NCBI GenBank assembly: GCA_947441205.1
Contig: CANETM010000013.1
Location: 1 to 15,460 of the forward strand
From: Bacteroidota bacterium
GTDB taxonomy: Bacteria > Bacteroidota > Bacteroidia > Chitinophagales > Chitinophagaceae
DNA length: 15,460 nt
Direction of reading: 5' to 3'
Made by a program: the position numbers and the translations under genes. This document shows positions 1 through 7,383 of the stretch, one piece after another; positions within the stretch are counted from its first letter, which is position 1; the number at the start of each line of letters is the position of its first letter. The notes under the pieces are model-generated. The model did no database searches, had not been told where the DNA came from, and saw only the letters and a list, made by a program, of their open reading frames with translations.

Positions 1-236
1 AATGTTTTTTCGTCTTTCTTTATTTGTACCCCTTCTAAATTTACTCCTCTGTTTGTAAATGCATCCAATTCCGATTGAGGAAAGTCTCCGCCCACAACTG
101 AAATTTGTTTAACCGGTGTAAAATTGGAAGCACACCATGCAATATAAGTGGCAGCTCCGCCAATAATTTTATCACTTTTCCCAAAGGGAGTTTCTATGGC
201 ATCAAAAGCCATTGATCCTACAACTACTAAAGACAT
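1..236 (-). CDS. PfkB-family carbohydrate/nucleoside kinase, N-terminal part (cut by window edge)
   Basis: The first 78 codons of a gene that runs leftwards out of the window. The protein begins MSLVVVGSMAFDAIETPFG and continues with an IIGGAATYIAWCASNF segment and then ISVVGGDFP. This is the usual start of ribokinase/PfkB sugar kinases: a first beta strand ending in G-S-x-A-x-D, the substrate-binding GGAA segment, and a later V-G-x-D strand. Family members phosphorylate a sugar, nucleoside or related alcohol with ATP in the cytoplasm. The ATP-binding and catalytic GAGD motif would lie further on, outside the window, so neither substrate nor integrity can be judged. ATG at 236-234 is the only sensible start. 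A variant minus 7 element (TAGTTTCG) lies 23 bases upstream. It is divergent from the TetR gene. The family call is fairly secure; the exact enzyme is not. Confidence 0.8.
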   Translation of the reverse strand, partial: MSLVVVGSMAFDAIETPFGKSDKIIGGAATYIAWCASNFTPVKQISVVGGDFPQSELDAFTNRGVNLEGVQIKKDEKT

Positions 237-259
237 TTGTTATTGTTTTTTTGTAGGCG

Positions 260-267
260 CGAAACTA
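260..267 (-). promoter_or_regulatory. Candidate minus 7 promoter element for the PfkB-family kinase gene
   Basis: On the minus strand this reads TAGTTTCG, one mismatch from the Bacteroidota minus 7 consensus TAnnTTTG. It lies 23 bases before the kinase ATG, implying a short leader. No clear minus 33 TTG is visible. The same TAnnTTCG variant precedes typA, which adds some support. Confidence 0.4.
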
Positions 268-399
268 CGATTTTTTACGGTGAACTCCCTAGTCAGCATT
301 CGACAATATAGATTAGTCCTGTAAGTGCCTGATAATCATAAAACTAACGAAATTGCTATTTTTTTGAAAAAAATTAACCATTTTAAGGGTGCAAATGAT

Positions 400-407
400 T
401 AATTTTG
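400..407 (+). promoter_or_regulatory. Minus 7 promoter element for the TetR-family gene
   Basis: TAATTTTG is a perfect match to the Bacteroidota minus 7 consensus TAnnTTTG. It ends 25 bases before the regulator's ATG, giving a predicted leader of roughly 15-20 bases. No good minus 33 TTG is present at the usual distance. The rest of the 237-432 gap holds an A/T-tract (358-374) but no recognised gene. Confidence 0.55.
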
Positions 408-432
408 TACTAACAAGCATAAATATACTGTA

Positions 433-1029
433 ATGGCAAGAATCAAAATCGAAAAAAATCTATCCCGCAAAGATGTAATTGTAAGCAAAGCGGCTACCCT
501 GTTTAGAGAAAAAGGATATAAGGCTGCAAGTATGCGCGATTTGGCGGAAGCCGTTGGTGTGGAAGCAGCAAGCTTATATAACCATATAAAATCAAAAAGT
601 GAACTATTGCATGAATTGGTATTTAGTGTAGCTAATAAATTTGTGTTGAAGCTTGATGAAATTGAATCAGAATCCATTTCGTCATTACAAAAAATGGAAA
701 AAATTCTGCGTTTTCATATAACGGAAATGATTCATCATTATGAGGAGGTTTATGTTAGCGATAGAGAATGGAAGCATTTATCAGACCCTTACTTATCCAA
801 TTATCAAAACCAACGTAGAGTATATCGTAAAAGATTAGCTGCAATCATTGAAGAAGGCATAAGAAATAATGAAATAAAAGCAATTGATGCACCAACCGTA
901 GTGCTAATTTTTTTACACGCAGTAAGTGGTATTGAAAGCTGGCACCGATCAACCAAAAAAATATCAGCCGAGGAATTAGAACAAAACATGGTGGCCATAT
1001 TAATTGATGGCTTGAAAGCAAATAAGTAA
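433..1029 (+). CDS. TetR/AcrR-family transcriptional regulator
   Basis: A 198-residue cytoplasmic DNA-binding protein of normal length for the family. The N-terminal helix-turn-helix is clear: residues about 14-62 contain AATLFREKGYKAASMRDLAE followed by VGVEAASLYNHIKSKSELL, the standard TetR pattern with the recognition helix around SLYNHI. Residues about 65-195 are all helical and form the ligand-binding and dimerisation domain; WKHLSDPYLSNYQNQRR (113-129) and a hydrophobic stretch VVLIFLHAVSGIESWH (156-171) would line the pocket. The effector is unknown. The C-terminal half loosely resembles acyl-CoA-responsive TetR proteins, which is only an impression. It stands alone between the divergent PfkB kinase and obgE, with its own minus 7 element and a strong terminator, so no adjacent target operon is obvious. 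Autoregulation or control of the kinase is possible but unproven. Confidence 0.9.
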   Translation: MARIKIEKNLSRKDVIVSKAATLFREKGYKAASMRDLAEAVGVEAASLYNHIKSKSELLHELVFSVANKFVLKLDEIESESISSLQKMEKILRFHITEMIHHYEEVYVSDREWKHLSDPYLSNYQNQRRVYRKRLAAIIEEGIRNNEIKAIDAPTVVLIFLHAVSGIESWHRSTKKISAEELEQNMVAILIDGLKANK

Positions 1030-1050
1030 TTATAAAATTTAAAAGCGTTT

Positions 1051-1078
1051 AAAAGGCCTCCCTACAGAGGCCTTTTTT
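1051..1078 (+). terminator. Rho-independent terminator of the TetR-family gene
   Basis: A perfect 10-bp stem, AAAAGGCCTC (1051-1060) with GAGGCCTTTT (1067-1076), closes a 6-base loop CCTACA and runs into a T tract. It starts 21 bases after the regulator's stop codon and lies just upstream of the obgE promoter. Because the stem begins with AAAA it could also work on the opposite strand. Confidence 0.9.
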
Positions 1079-1104
1079 ATTGAGCTACTCTGTATTGTTT
1101 ACAT

Positions 1105-1112
1105 TAACTTTG
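1105..1112 (+). promoter_or_regulatory. obgE: Minus 7 promoter element for obgE
   Basis: TAACTTTG matches TAnnTTTG exactly and ends 16 bases before the GTG start of obgE, so the mRNA leader should be only about 10 bases. A TTG at 1080-1082 is a possible minus 33 element, though the 22-base gap is slightly long. The same octamer followed by CA occurs before the DUF3089 gene (13800-13807). Confidence 0.6.
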
Positions 1113-1128
1113 CAGCTAATATTATATC

Positions 1129-2130
1129 GTGTCAGAAAGAAACAATTTTATTGATTACATCCGAATTTTCGCACATAGTGGTCATGGCGGAGCAGGTTGT
1201 AGACATTTTTTAAGAAACAAATTAACTGCGAAAGGTGGGCCCGATGGTGGGGATGGCGGTCGTGGGGGTCATGTGATATTAAGAGGAAATTCCCAACTTT
1301 GGACCTTACTGCATTTGCGTTATCATAAAAACGTAATTGCTGAAGATGGTGAAAACGGCAGTAAAAATAATTGTACTGGAAAAGACGGTAAAGACATTAT
1401 CATTGAAGTGCCATTAGGTACCATTGCAAGAGATGAAGAAACTGGAAAAATAGAAGCAGAAATTTTAAAAGACGGACAGGAGTTTATTTTTCTAAAAGGA
1501 GGACGTGGAGGTCTAGGCAATAGTAATTTTGCAACCGCAACGCAACAAGTTCCTGAATATGCACAGCCCGGCGAGGATGGTGTTGAAGGATGGAAACAAA
1601 TTGAATTAAAAGTATTAGCCGATGTTGGATTAGTGGGATTTCCCAATGCAGGAAAATCAACACTACTTTCATCCATCACTGCAGCAAAACCAAAAATTGC
1701 TAATTACGCTTTTACTACATTAACGCCACAGTTGGGTATGGTCGCTTATCGTGATAATCGTTCATTTTGTATTGCAGATTTGCCAGGTATTATTGAAGGT
1801 GCAGCAGAAGGAAAAGGTTTAGGTCACCGCTTTTTAAGACATATTGAGAGAAACGCAGTTTTATTATTTTTAATTCCGGCTGACTCAAATGATCATAAAA
1901 AAGAATTTGAAATTTTAAAGAATGAACTCAATGAATTCAATCCTGAACTACTTCAAAAAGAATTTATTATCGCCATTAGCAAGTCGGATTTATTAGATCA
2001 AGAATTACAAGATGCCATTGAAAAAGAATTACCTGAAAATATTCCACACATTTTCATATCCTCTGCTATTAACAAAAATTTATTGGAGTTAAAGGACATG
2101 CTTTGGAATGCATTAAATAAACCTATTTAA
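1129..2130 (+). CDS. obgE: Obg-family GTPase (ObgE/CgtA), ribosome assembly factor
   Basis: An essential-type GTPase of 333 residues that binds the large ribosomal subunit during assembly and links it to stress responses. The glycine-rich Obg fold occupies residues 1-158 (GHGGAGC 18-24, KGGPDGGDGGRGGHV 35-49, GGRGGLGN 124-131). The G domain follows: P-loop GFPNAGKST (170-178), switch I YAFTTLTP (193-200), DLPG (217-220), and SSA (311-313) as G5. The G4 motif reads SKSD (284-287) rather than NKxD; Asp287, which contacts the guanine base, is kept. The protein ends soon after the G domain and lacks the OCT domain of many Obg proteins, as I recall is usual in Bacteroidota. The start is GTG at 1129: the Obg fold begins directly after it, and the minus 7 element at 1105 fixes it. 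It is convergent with typA. Confidence 0.96.
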   Translation: MSERNNFIDYIRIFAHSGHGGAGCRHFLRNKLTAKGGPDGGDGGRGGHVILRGNSQLWTLLHLRYHKNVIAEDGENGSKNNCTGKDGKDIIIEVPLGTIARDEETGKIEAEILKDGQEFIFLKGGRGGLGNSNFATATQQVPEYAQPGEDGVEGWKQIELKVLADVGLVGFPNAGKSTLLSSITAAKPKIANYAFTTLTPQLGMVAYRDNRSFCIADLPGIIEGAAEGKGLGHRFLRHIERNAVLLFLIPADSNDHKKEFEILKNELNEFNPELLQKEFIIAISKSDLLDQELQDAIEKELPENIPHIFISSAINKNLLELKDMLWNALNKPI

Positions 2131-2145
2131 AAAAACATATTTTTT

Positions 2146-2178
2146 AAAAGAGCTCCTATTTTAGGGGCTCTTTTTTTA
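2146..2178 (+). terminator. Rho-independent terminator of obgE
   Basis: Stem AAAAGAGCTCCTA (2146-2158) pairs with TAGGGGCTCTTTT (2162-2174), with one T-G wobble and a very short TTT loop, and runs on into T residues to 2178. It begins 15 bases after the obgE stop codon. The A-rich left arm means it may also stop transcripts arriving from typA. Confidence 0.88.
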
Positions 2179-2205
2179 TTCATTAATGTTTGAGAAATTA
2201 CAACA

Positions 2206-2236
2206 AAAAAGGCCTGCGAAATTCGCAGGCCTTTTT
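2206..2236 (-). terminator. Rho-independent terminator of typA, probably bidirectional
   Basis: An 8-bp GC-rich stem GGCCTGCG (2211-2218) with CGCAGGCC (2224-2231) encloses AAATT. It is flanked by an A tract on the left and a T tract on the right, so it works as a terminator on either strand. It lies 22 bases beyond the typA stop. With the obgE hairpin it separates the two convergent GTPase genes. Its AAAAGGCCT core is shared with the terminator at 1051-1078. Confidence 0.9.
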
Positions 2237-2258
2237 AATATTTCAAACTAGATGAATA

Positions 2259-4061
2259 CTAGTTGTTGTTTGTCTTCGCTGCTTTACTACGCTCATTTTC
2301 ATCAAGCATTGACTTACGCATACGCACCGACTTTGGTGTTACTTCAATACACTCATCAAACTGTATGTACTCCATACACTCTTCTAATGTATATTGAACT
2401 TTTGGTGTGATACGAACACTATCGTCACTTCCACTTGCACGGTGATTGGTTAATTTCTTCATCTCCACCGCATTGATATTTAAATCACCTGGCTTGATAT
2501 GCTCTGCCAAAATTTGACCTGCATAAACTTCCTCACCTGGTTCAATAAAGAAACGACCTCTATCTTGTAATTTATCAATTGAGTAAGCAGTTGTAGTACC
2601 ACCACCTTTAGCAACTAATACACCATTGCTTCTTCCAGGAATTTGTCCTTTCCAAGGCTTGTATTCATTAAAACGGTGCGCCATTACAGCTTCACCAGCA
2701 GTTTGTGTTAACATTTGAGAACGTAAGCCAATTAATCCTCTTGAAGGAATATCAAATTCCAAATGTTGCATGGTACCCTTAGATTCCATAATTAACATTT
2801 CACCTTTCTTTTGAGTTACTAAGTCAATTACTTTACCGCTAAAATCAGCTGGAACATCCACTACTAATATTTCAAATGGTTCATGTTTTTTGCCATCAAT
2901 TTCTTTAACCAATACTTGCGGATTACCTACTGTTAATTCATAACCTTCACGACGCATTGTTTCAACTAATACACCCAAGTGCAAAATACCACGACCATAA
3001 ACCAAGAAACTATCAGCACTATCCGTTTCTTCAACACGTAATGCTAAGTTCTTTTCAGTTTCTTTAATTAAACGATCACGAATGTGACGAGAAGTTACAA
3101 ACTTACCTTCCTTACCAAAGAAAGGTGAGTTATTGATACTAAAAGTCATACTCATAGTTGGTTCATCCACACTGATAATTGGTAATGCTTCTGGATTTTC
3201 AGGATCAGCGATAGTATCACCAATATTGAATTCTTCCAAACCAACCACAGCACATAAGTCACCTGAAATAACTTCAGTTACTTTACGCTTTCCCATTCCT
3301 TCAAATACGTATAATTCTTTTACTTTATTCTTTTTAATGCTACCATCAGCTTGCACCAAAACAATGTTTTGACCTTCTTTTATAGTACCTCTTTCAACTT
3401 TACCAATGGCGATACGACCTAAGAATGTAGAATAGTCTAATGAAGTAATTTGCATTTGAGTATGACCTTCCTTAACATCAGGACCTGGAACATATTTTAA
3501 GATACCATCCATCAAAGGAGTGATGTCTTCACACTGTGTTAAGCTTTCATTAAACCAACCATTTTTACCACTACCATAAAAAGTAGGGAAGTTTAATTGT
3601 TCTTCGGTTGCATCTAAGTTGAAAAATAATTCAAAAACAGCATCGTGTACTTCGTCTGGACGACAGTTTTCTTTATCTACTTTATTAATAATTACAATTG
3701 GTTTTAAATTCAATTGCAATGCTTTTTGTAATACGAATCTTGTTTGAGGCATTGGTCCTTCGAAGGCATCCACTAATAAACAAACACCGTCTGCCATTTT
3801 TAATACACGCTCAACTTCACCACCAAAGTCAGAGTGACCTGGGGTATCAATCACGTTGATTTTAACGCCTTTGTATGTTACTGAAGCGTTCTTACTTAAA
3901 ATGGTAATACCTCTTTCACGCTCTAATTCATTGCTATCCATGATAAGATCACCAGTCTCTTGGTTATCTCTGAATACCTTTGTTGCGTGCAAAATTTTGT
4001 CAACCAATGTAGTTTTACCGTGGTCAACGTGGGCGATAATAGCGATGTTTCTTATTTCCAT
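2259..4061 (-). CDS. typA: Translational GTPase TypA/BipA
   Basis: A 600-residue ribosome-binding GTPase related to EF-G, of standard length, involved in stress and cold responses and in late 50S assembly. The G domain shows P-loop AHVDHGKTT (10-18), RGITI (50-54) in switch I, DTPGH (72-76) and NKVD (126-129). An EF-Tu-like beta-barrel domain follows at about 200-290. EF-G-like domains III and V run from about 300 to 480, with RGILHLGVLVETMRREGYEL at 357-376. The BipA-specific C-terminal domain includes the diagnostic KKLTNHRASGSDD (535-547). The G5 region reads YGSGKNGW (162-169), where many BipA proteins have YASAxxG. The ATG at 4061 starts directly at the G domain. It probably has its own promoter (TACCTTCG, 4079-4086) and does not depend on the acyltransferase gene 76 bases upstream. 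Confidence 0.97.
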   Translation of the reverse strand: MEIRNIAIIAHVDHGKTTLVDKILHATKVFRDNQETGDLIMDSNELERERGITILSKNASVTYKGVKINVIDTPGHSDFGGEVERVLKMADGVCLLVDAFEGPMPQTRFVLQKALQLNLKPIVIINKVDKENCRPDEVHDAVFELFFNLDATEEQLNFPTFYGSGKNGWFNESLTQCEDITPLMDGILKYVPGPDVKEGHTQMQITSLDYSTFLGRIAIGKVERGTIKEGQNIVLVQADGSIKKNKVKELYVFEGMGKRKVTEVISGDLCAVVGLEEFNIGDTIADPENPEALPIISVDEPTMSMTFSINNSPFFGKEGKFVTSRHIRDRLIKETEKNLALRVEETDSADSFLVYGRGILHLGVLVETMRREGYELTVGNPQVLVKEIDGKKHEPFEILVVDVPADFSGKVIDLVTQKKGEMLIMESKGTMQHLEFDIPSRGLIGLRSQMLTQTAGEAVMAHRFNEYKPWKGQIPGRSNGVLVAKGGGTTTAYSIDKLQDRGRFFIEPGEEVYAGQILAEHIKPGDLNINAVEMKKLTNHRASGSDDSVRITPKVQYTLEECMEYIQFDECIEVTPKSVRMRKSMLDENERSKAAKTNNN

Positions 4062-4078
4062 GTACTGTTTTGAGGCTG

Positions 4079-4086
4079 CGAAGGTA
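4079..4086 (-). promoter_or_regulatory. typA: Candidate minus 7 promoter element for typA
   Basis: The minus strand reads TACCTTCG followed by CAGCC, a one-base variant of TAnnTTTG. It ends 17 bases upstream of the typA ATG, in line with the short leaders of the other genes here. No well-spaced minus 33 TTG is visible; a TTTTG lies about 24 bases upstream. Confidence 0.45.
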
Positions 4087-4137
4087 CGCCGTTTACAGTC
4101 CTAAAAAAAACAAAACAGATAAAAGGATTATTAAGTA

Positions 4138-5226
4138 TTAGACCCTAATATATATTTTGTATTTATTTAATATATAACCCAATAACCAGCAAACCAACAT
4201 AAAGGTTAAAGCAAAGGCTAAAGAGGCCCAATAAGGGGCAAAAAAGAAGAAACCGTGTTGGAAAATCCAGCTAAATAAGGAAATATCTCCCACTTTCAAT
4301 GTATATAGGGTAATAGCCAAGATTTCGGAAAATAAATAGATGACCAATGGATTTTTACCGAAAATTTCAAAAAAGTTTGAAAACTGTAATTGACGTTGTA
4401 ACTCAATTCGATAAATTATGGTTCCAATAATAACCATGTCTAAACCAACCGTTAGCATTACAAAACTACTTGACCATAATTTTTTATTGATAGGGAATTG
4501 GTAATTCCACATAAAACCAAGAAATATAAAACCTGCACCCCACATTAATAAATGAGTAAGCCCTTCATAAGTTTTTCCTTTTTCTTGAATAAACTTACCC
4601 ACCCTAAATCCTATTAATACATTCACGATAGCGGGTAGGGTACTCAACCACCCTTCAGGATCAAATGCAATACCTTCTCCATGATACATATGCGATTCAC
4701 CCATCAACCATTTATCAAATAAAATACCAGCATTACCAGTCATTGTTAATTCCTGTCCTGTAACCCCAAAGTGAATACTAATGTACCAATATACTAATAG
4801 CAATACACCTGATAATACCATTACTACTCGTTCATGCATATAGTGAGCAATTATAGATCCTAAACCATAACATAAAGCAATACGTTGTAATACGCCTAGT
4901 ATTCTTGTATTTTCAATGGGACCTGTAAATGGAAACCAATACATTAGATAACCTAATAAAAAAATAAGTAGTGTCCTTTTTGTAATTCTATATAGTACTG
5001 TTGTATTTGAAAGCTTTTCCCATTTTGGCAAAACAAAACTCATTGCGTTACCTACTGCAAATAAAAAGGAAGGAAACACTAAATCGGTGGGTGTAAAGCC
5101 ATCCCAGTTAGCATGTAAAAATGGAGCAAAAGTTGCAGCTCCATCACCTGGAGTATTCACAATAATCATCAAACAAATGGTCATACCCCTAAATACATCC
5201 AGGGATAAAAATCTTTGATTGTTCAT
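4138..5226 (-). CDS. Polytopic membrane acyltransferase of the NagX/heparan-alpha-glucosaminide N-acetyltransferase family
   Basis: A 362-residue inner-membrane protein with about ten hydrophobic segments. It opens with RFLSLDVFRGMTICLMIIVN (5-24), the family signature, followed by LHANWDGFTPTDLVFPSFLF (37-56) and later RILGVLQRIALCYG. His38, just before NWDGFTPTD, matches the position of the histidine thought to carry the acetyl group in human HGSNAT. The WLSTLPAIVNVLIG segment is also typical. Family members move an acetyl group from cytoplasmic acetyl-CoA across the membrane to an amino sugar; bacterial relatives (COG4299, NagX) are linked with amino-sugar use, but the substrate here is unknown. 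No PUL or nag gene adjoins it. It is divergent from the alpha/beta hydrolase (82-base gap) and lies upstream of typA on the same strand without a clear terminator between them. The ATG at 5226 fits the conserved N terminus. Confidence 0.88.
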   Translation of the reverse strand: MNNQRFLSLDVFRGMTICLMIIVNTPGDGAATFAPFLHANWDGFTPTDLVFPSFLFAVGNAMSFVLPKWEKLSNTTVLYRITKRTLLIFLLGYLMYWFPFTGPIENTRILGVLQRIALCYGLGSIIAHYMHERVVMVLSGVLLLVYWYISIHFGVTGQELTMTGNAGILFDKWLMGESHMYHGEGIAFDPEGWLSTLPAIVNVLIGFRVGKFIQEKGKTYEGLTHLLMWGAGFIFLGFMWNYQFPINKKLWSSSFVMLTVGLDMVIIGTIIYRIELQRQLQFSNFFEIFGKNPLVIYLFSEILAITLYTLKVGDISLFSWIFQHGFFFFAPYWASLAFALTFMLVCWLLGYILNKYKIYIRV

Positions 5227-5285
5227 GGCAACGTTTTTAGTATATCAAGATACGCAAAATATTTTTTAATAAACTTCGAATTAAT

Positions 5286-5293
5286 TAGCTTTA
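5286..5293 (+). promoter_or_regulatory. Weak candidate minus 7 element for the alpha/beta hydrolase gene
   Basis: TAGCTTTA differs from TAnnTTTG only at the last base and ends 15 bases before the ATG at 5309, the same geometry as obgE. The 5227-5308 gap must also hold the promoter of the divergent acyltransferase gene, for which I see only poor matches. Confidence 0.25.
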
Positions 5294-5308
5294 ACAAAAT
5301 TAATTAAT

Positions 5309-6292
5309 ATGCGATTCCTTAAAATTTCGGGTATCATCTTACTCATACTTACTGCCCTATATTTTTTAGGACCACATCCTAGTCCTGCCATTATTGAAAA
5401 TACATTACCCAATATTCCTGAACAAGTAAATTTAGATAGCCTCATACAAGCTGGCGAAAATCAACATAAACTTAAAGCCAATAATGAAGCTAAAATTATT
5501 TGGGCAGATAGCTCGCATCAGCCAACTGAATATGCAATAGTATACTTGCATGGATTCAGTGCAACCCAAATGGAAGGAGCACCTGTACATGAAAATATTG
5601 CAAAAGCATTTCATTGTAATTTATTTTTAGCAAGACAAGCTGAACATGGCATTGATACAACCGAAGACCTTTTAAATTTAACAGCTGAAAAATATTGGGA
5701 GTCTGCAAAATTTGCATACGCCATTGGAAAAAAATTGGGGAAAAAAGTAATTATCATGAGTACCTCAACAGGAGGTACCTTGTCATTACAACTAGCTGCA
5801 ACCTATCCTGAAATTGCTGGACTAGTTATGTATTCACCAAATATAGAAATTAATAATCCTGCTGCTCCATTATTAAATAATCCTTGGGGTTTGCAAATCG
5901 CGCGTTTCGTTAAAAGTGGAAACTATGCTGACATTCCTTTTAAAAATAATGAATATCCAAAATATTGGAATACACATTACCGTTTAGAGTCAACGGTTGA
6001 ATTGCAAAACTTAATAGAAGCCACTATGAATTCGGAAACATTTAGTAAAGTAAAACAACCAACACTTGTTTTATACTATTATAAGGATGAACAAAACCAA
6101 GACAATGTGGTAAAAGTAAGTGGTATCAAAAAAATGTTTGCTGCAATTAGTACGCCCGATAGCCTGAAAAAAATGGTGGCTATTCCTAACGCAGGAAGCC
6201 ATGTACTTGCCTCTCCAATTGTCTCTATGGATATTGTTAGTGTTGAAAAGGAAACTGCTGCATTTATAAAGTCAATATTTTTTAAACCATAA
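5309..6292 (+). CDS. Membrane-anchored or exported alpha/beta hydrolase
   Basis: A 327-residue protein with one N-terminal hydrophobic segment (about 5-20, ISGIILLILTALYFLG) preceded by Arg and Lys, so probably exported or tethered on the periplasmic side. The hydrolase fold starts near residue 75: YLHGFSA (79-85) supplies the oxyanion HG; the nucleophile elbow is STSTGG (151-156) with Ser153; the acid is probably Asp260 after LVLYYYKD; the histidine is His298 in AGSH. The elbow has Ser rather than Gly at the first position of GxSxG. The cap region around 180-245 is not distinctive. Substrate unknown; esterase or lipase-like activity on an acyl ester is the plain expectation. The gene converges with the GH130-like gene with no spacer: its TAA at 6290-6292 directly abuts the other gene's stop, inside an 18-bp palindrome. 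Confidence 0.87.
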   Translation: MRFLKISGIILLILTALYFLGPHPSPAIIENTLPNIPEQVNLDSLIQAGENQHKLKANNEAKIIWADSSHQPTEYAIVYLHGFSATQMEGAPVHENIAKAFHCNLFLARQAEHGIDTTEDLLNLTAEKYWESAKFAYAIGKKLGKKVIIMSTSTGGTLSLQLAATYPEIAGLVMYSPNIEINNPAAPLLNNPWGLQIARFVKSGNYADIPFKNNEYPKYWNTHYRLESTVELQNLIEATMNSETFSKVKQPTLVLYYYKDEQNQDNVVKVSGIKKMFAAISTPDSLKKMVAIPNAGSHVLASPIVSMDIVSVEKETAAFIKSIFFKP

Positions 6293-6301
6293 TTATGGTT
6301 T
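6284..6301. repeat. 18-bp perfect palindrome spanning two abutting stop codons
   Basis: AAACCATAATTATGGTTT is its own reverse complement, centred between 6292 and 6293. Each half is Lys-Pro-stop for one of the two convergent genes, so both proteins end in KP. Folded as RNA it gives a 6-bp stem with a TAATTA loop; read rightwards it is followed by T and then G, so at best it is a weak bidirectional terminator. Confidence 0.7.
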
Positions 6302-7375
6302 TGCAACAGCTACTGCAATTTTAGAATCGGCAGTTCCATAGTATAACAACCATTGATTTTTAAAAAATACAAGACCTTCTACAAAGCAAACATTGTTAAC
6401 TTCTCCTTTTAATTCATAGGGTTTATCGGGATGTATAAAATAATTTGTCGAACGATCCATTAATCTATAGGGTGCGTTTACATCAAACAACGCTTGACCA
6501 GCTGCATAAGTAAATTTAGGTTGTGTCGTATCATTATTATTGGCGGCATTGCTACTATTATAAATTAATAGTATTCCCTTTGTAGTGTATAATGCATAAG
6601 GCCCTGGCTCCACTAAGCGACTATCAAAATAACCAGCTCTTGGTTGTAAAACACTTACTAATTTTTGACTTTCGTTATTTTCTAATGCTTCCCAATGCAG
6701 TAAGTCATTTGAATACGCCATAAATAAATCAGTATCGCCAAAATACATCCAATATTTTCCATTCAATTTTTTAGCAATCATTTTTTCGCCAACTCTTTCA
6801 ACCACAATGGCACCTGATTTAGACCAGCTATTAATGTATTTTGATGACTTCAAAACAGGGCCGTGTTTTTCCCAATGAATAAAATCATAGGTGGTTGCAA
6901 AACATAGTCTTGCTGTTTTACCATCATAGGAAGTATAAGTAAGTAAATACCCGCTATCAGGCATGGCTACTATTCGAGGATCTTCAACACCACCCTTCCA
7001 TTCATATTTTAAAAGGGTATCAATAGTAGGAAAAAAAATTGGCGAAGGTTGTTTTTTAAAATGAATACCATCCTCGCTAATCGCTAACCCAAGTCTTGAA
7101 GTCATTGCACTATCCTGTGCACGATAAAGCAAGTATACTTTGCCGTCTTTTACAAATGCAGTTGGATTTAATACATTTTTAGATTGCCATCGAACATTAG
7201 TCTGTTGCACTGGACAGTTAAATGTAAAGGATGTATCAGGAAGTAAAATTGGATTGACCGTATCTAGTTTTACAAACTCATTAAATGACCAAGCGGCCTG
7301 TGATTTATCCTTGTTATTGGAAAAATTACAGGCCGCTAGTATAAATAAAGTTGAAAGCAATAAAATGTTTTTCAT
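6293..7375 (-). CDS. GH130-like (beta-mannoside phosphorylase/hydrolase fold) lipoprotein
   Basis: A 360-residue protein with a lipoprotein signal (MKNILLLSTLFILAAC, lipid-carrying Cys16), so it should sit on the periplasmic face of a membrane or on the surface. The body looks like a five-bladed beta-propeller of the GH130 type: NPTAF (70-74), KVYLLYRAQDS in the first blade, the family hallmark GGVEDPR (128-134) with the presumed catalytic Asp132, repeated WxxH/YS-DLLHWE blade motifs near 165-170 and 220-230, LVEPGP (254-259), and a closing GEVNNVCFVEG...WLLYYGTADSKIAVA (324-356). GH130 enzymes cleave beta-mannosides either with phosphate or with water; I cannot tell which from the residues. 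Its position 24 bases behind the RND gene suggests co-transcription. The intervening 17-base inverted repeat could separate or tune its expression. Confidence 0.8.
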   Translation of the reverse strand: MKNILLLSTLFILAACNFSNNKDKSQAAWSFNEFVKLDTVNPILLPDTSFTFNCPVQQTNVRWQSKNVLNPTAFVKDGKVYLLYRAQDSAMTSRLGLAISEDGIHFKKQPSPIFFPTIDTLLKYEWKGGVEDPRIVAMPDSGYLLTYTSYDGKTARLCFATTYDFIHWEKHGPVLKSSKYINSWSKSGAIVVERVGEKMIAKKLNGKYWMYFGDTDLFMAYSNDLLHWEALENNESQKLVSVLQPRAGYFDSRLVEPGPYALYTTKGILLIYNSSNAANNNDTTQPKFTYAAGQALFDVNAPYRLMDRSTNYFIHPDKPYELKGEVNNVCFVEGLVFFKNQWLLYYGTADSKIAVAVAKP

Positions 7376-7383
7376 GCTAACAA

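Noticed and set aside
358..374. T7-G-A7 inverted repeat upstream of the TetR gene, as a terminator or operator
   Set aside because: It is a homopolymer dyad with no GC stem, common by chance in A+T-rich intergenic DNA; it may only bend DNA.
433..2130. TetR gene and obgE as one operon
   Set aside because: A strong hairpin terminator at 1051-1078 and a perfect minus 7 element at 1105-1112 separate them.
4065..4118. CTGTTTTG and CAAAACAG inverted 8-base arms around the typA promoter
   Set aside because: The arms are 38 bases apart, AT-rich and short; a chance match is likely without evidence of a looping regulator.
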